Source of the DNA: Zygaena filipendulae
Lineage: Eukaryota; Arthropoda; Insecta; Lepidoptera; Zygaenidae
Direction of reading: 5' to 3'
NCBI GenBank assembly: GCA_907165275.2
Contig: OU015650.1
Location: forward strand, 4,184,001-4,248,000
Length of the DNA: 64,000 nucleotides
The notes below the pieces were generated by a model. That model was not told the origin of the DNA, did no database searches, and worked only from the letters and a program-made list of their open reading frames with translations. Below, piece by piece: positions 63,354 to 64,000 of this stretch (positions within the stretch are counted from its first letter, which is position 1; the number at the start of each line of letters is the position of its first letter). The position numbers and the translations under genes were made by a program.

Positions 63354-64000
63354 AATAAAGTAACTCCCTGGAGATATATTACGAAAGTCGCAATAAGTAG
63401 TAACATGGAACCAAACCAGTCGCTCAACCAATTGGCAAACTTCAATTAGATCTTCAGATCACTTTAGGATGTTTTTTTTAATACAATAATATTTTAAATA
63501 CACGTGCTTGTTTCAAAACTCATATCGCCCGGCTATACGCCGGATGTTCAAGTTCAGACAGGAGGTTTACAACGTTGGTTTTCATTATTTTCAACTTTAT
63601 AAGATACCCGAATGTTTTGGTTAACAAAATCCGTATGCACTATGAAACACTCAAACAATACTCGCTTTACACACTGTTGTTGTGTAAACACAAGCACATA
63701 CGTACCTTAAACATTACACATTCAATAATGCGAACACAATGCAATATTATACATTCCGTAGCGCTACTTACGAATAATTAAATCATTTCGATTCCGATTA
63801 TTGGACGCAAACTGTCTATTATTAATTTATTATCAGTGTATTTTACGAAATTAATAGCTATAGTTTCTTTAACAGTTTACTTGTGGATGTCGATGTATTG
63901 ACACTAATACAGCATTGTTTCCTTCCTGGGAGATAGAAAAAATGGTTGCATTTGCATACCTATTTCATTCGTGCCCAATTTCTATGATTCTCAATCAACC
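63354..64000. other. No gene seen to the end of the window
   Basis: AT-rich sequence without recognisable features. The frame at 63575-63781 lacks support. Confidence 0.4.

Overview
The window looks like nuclear DNA of a moth or butterfly (Lepidoptera). It is AT-rich, its genes have many short exons, and its introns and intergenic stretches are packed with short non-autonomous transposons. These include Helitron pieces with A|T insertion sites and a CTAG-T 3' end, several foldback MITE families, a tRNA-derived SINE and a BEL/Pao LTR retrotransposon. The order is an inference from repeat types and protein similarity; no database search was possible.

Layout. 2-2499 (+): the last eight exons of a gene ending in two DM9 repeats. 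2934-13868 (-): a complete 22-exon gene for a PEP synthase/rifampicin-phosphotransferase-like protein of about 1219 aa with an N-terminal membrane anchor; every exon joins in phase. 13869-17494: repeats only. 17495-25304 (+): an apparently intact, very young BEL/Pao element with two LTRs of 799 bp that look identical, a GATTC target duplication and one 1866-codon Gag-Pol frame. 25743-32206 (-): a complete 8-exon CLPTM1L orthologue of 548 aa. 34077-35961 (+): a small four-exon gene I do not recognise. 38956-46815 (+): a huge intronless coding exon (2619 aa) for a low-complexity, probably nuclear protein I cannot name. 50856-52462 (-): the last two exons of MCRS1, carrying the FHA domain; its other exons lie beyond the window or were not found. 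52463-64000: no recognisable coding exon, only transposons.

The genes do not form a pathway or operon; this is ordinary eukaryotic gene order. Points worth a second look are a P-element-like THAP-encoding deletion derivative with an 8-bp target duplication, an inverted duplicate of an exon inside an intron of the same gene, four covarying stem-loops in the BEL LTR, a foldback element with 110-bp perfect arms, a GC-AG intron in MCRS1 with a Helitron end 12 nt inside it, and the large orphan protein with about five degenerate 50-residue repeats. I found no CRISPR array, rRNA or intact tRNA gene. No single locus stands out as a clearly new biological system; the best candidates are given as findings.
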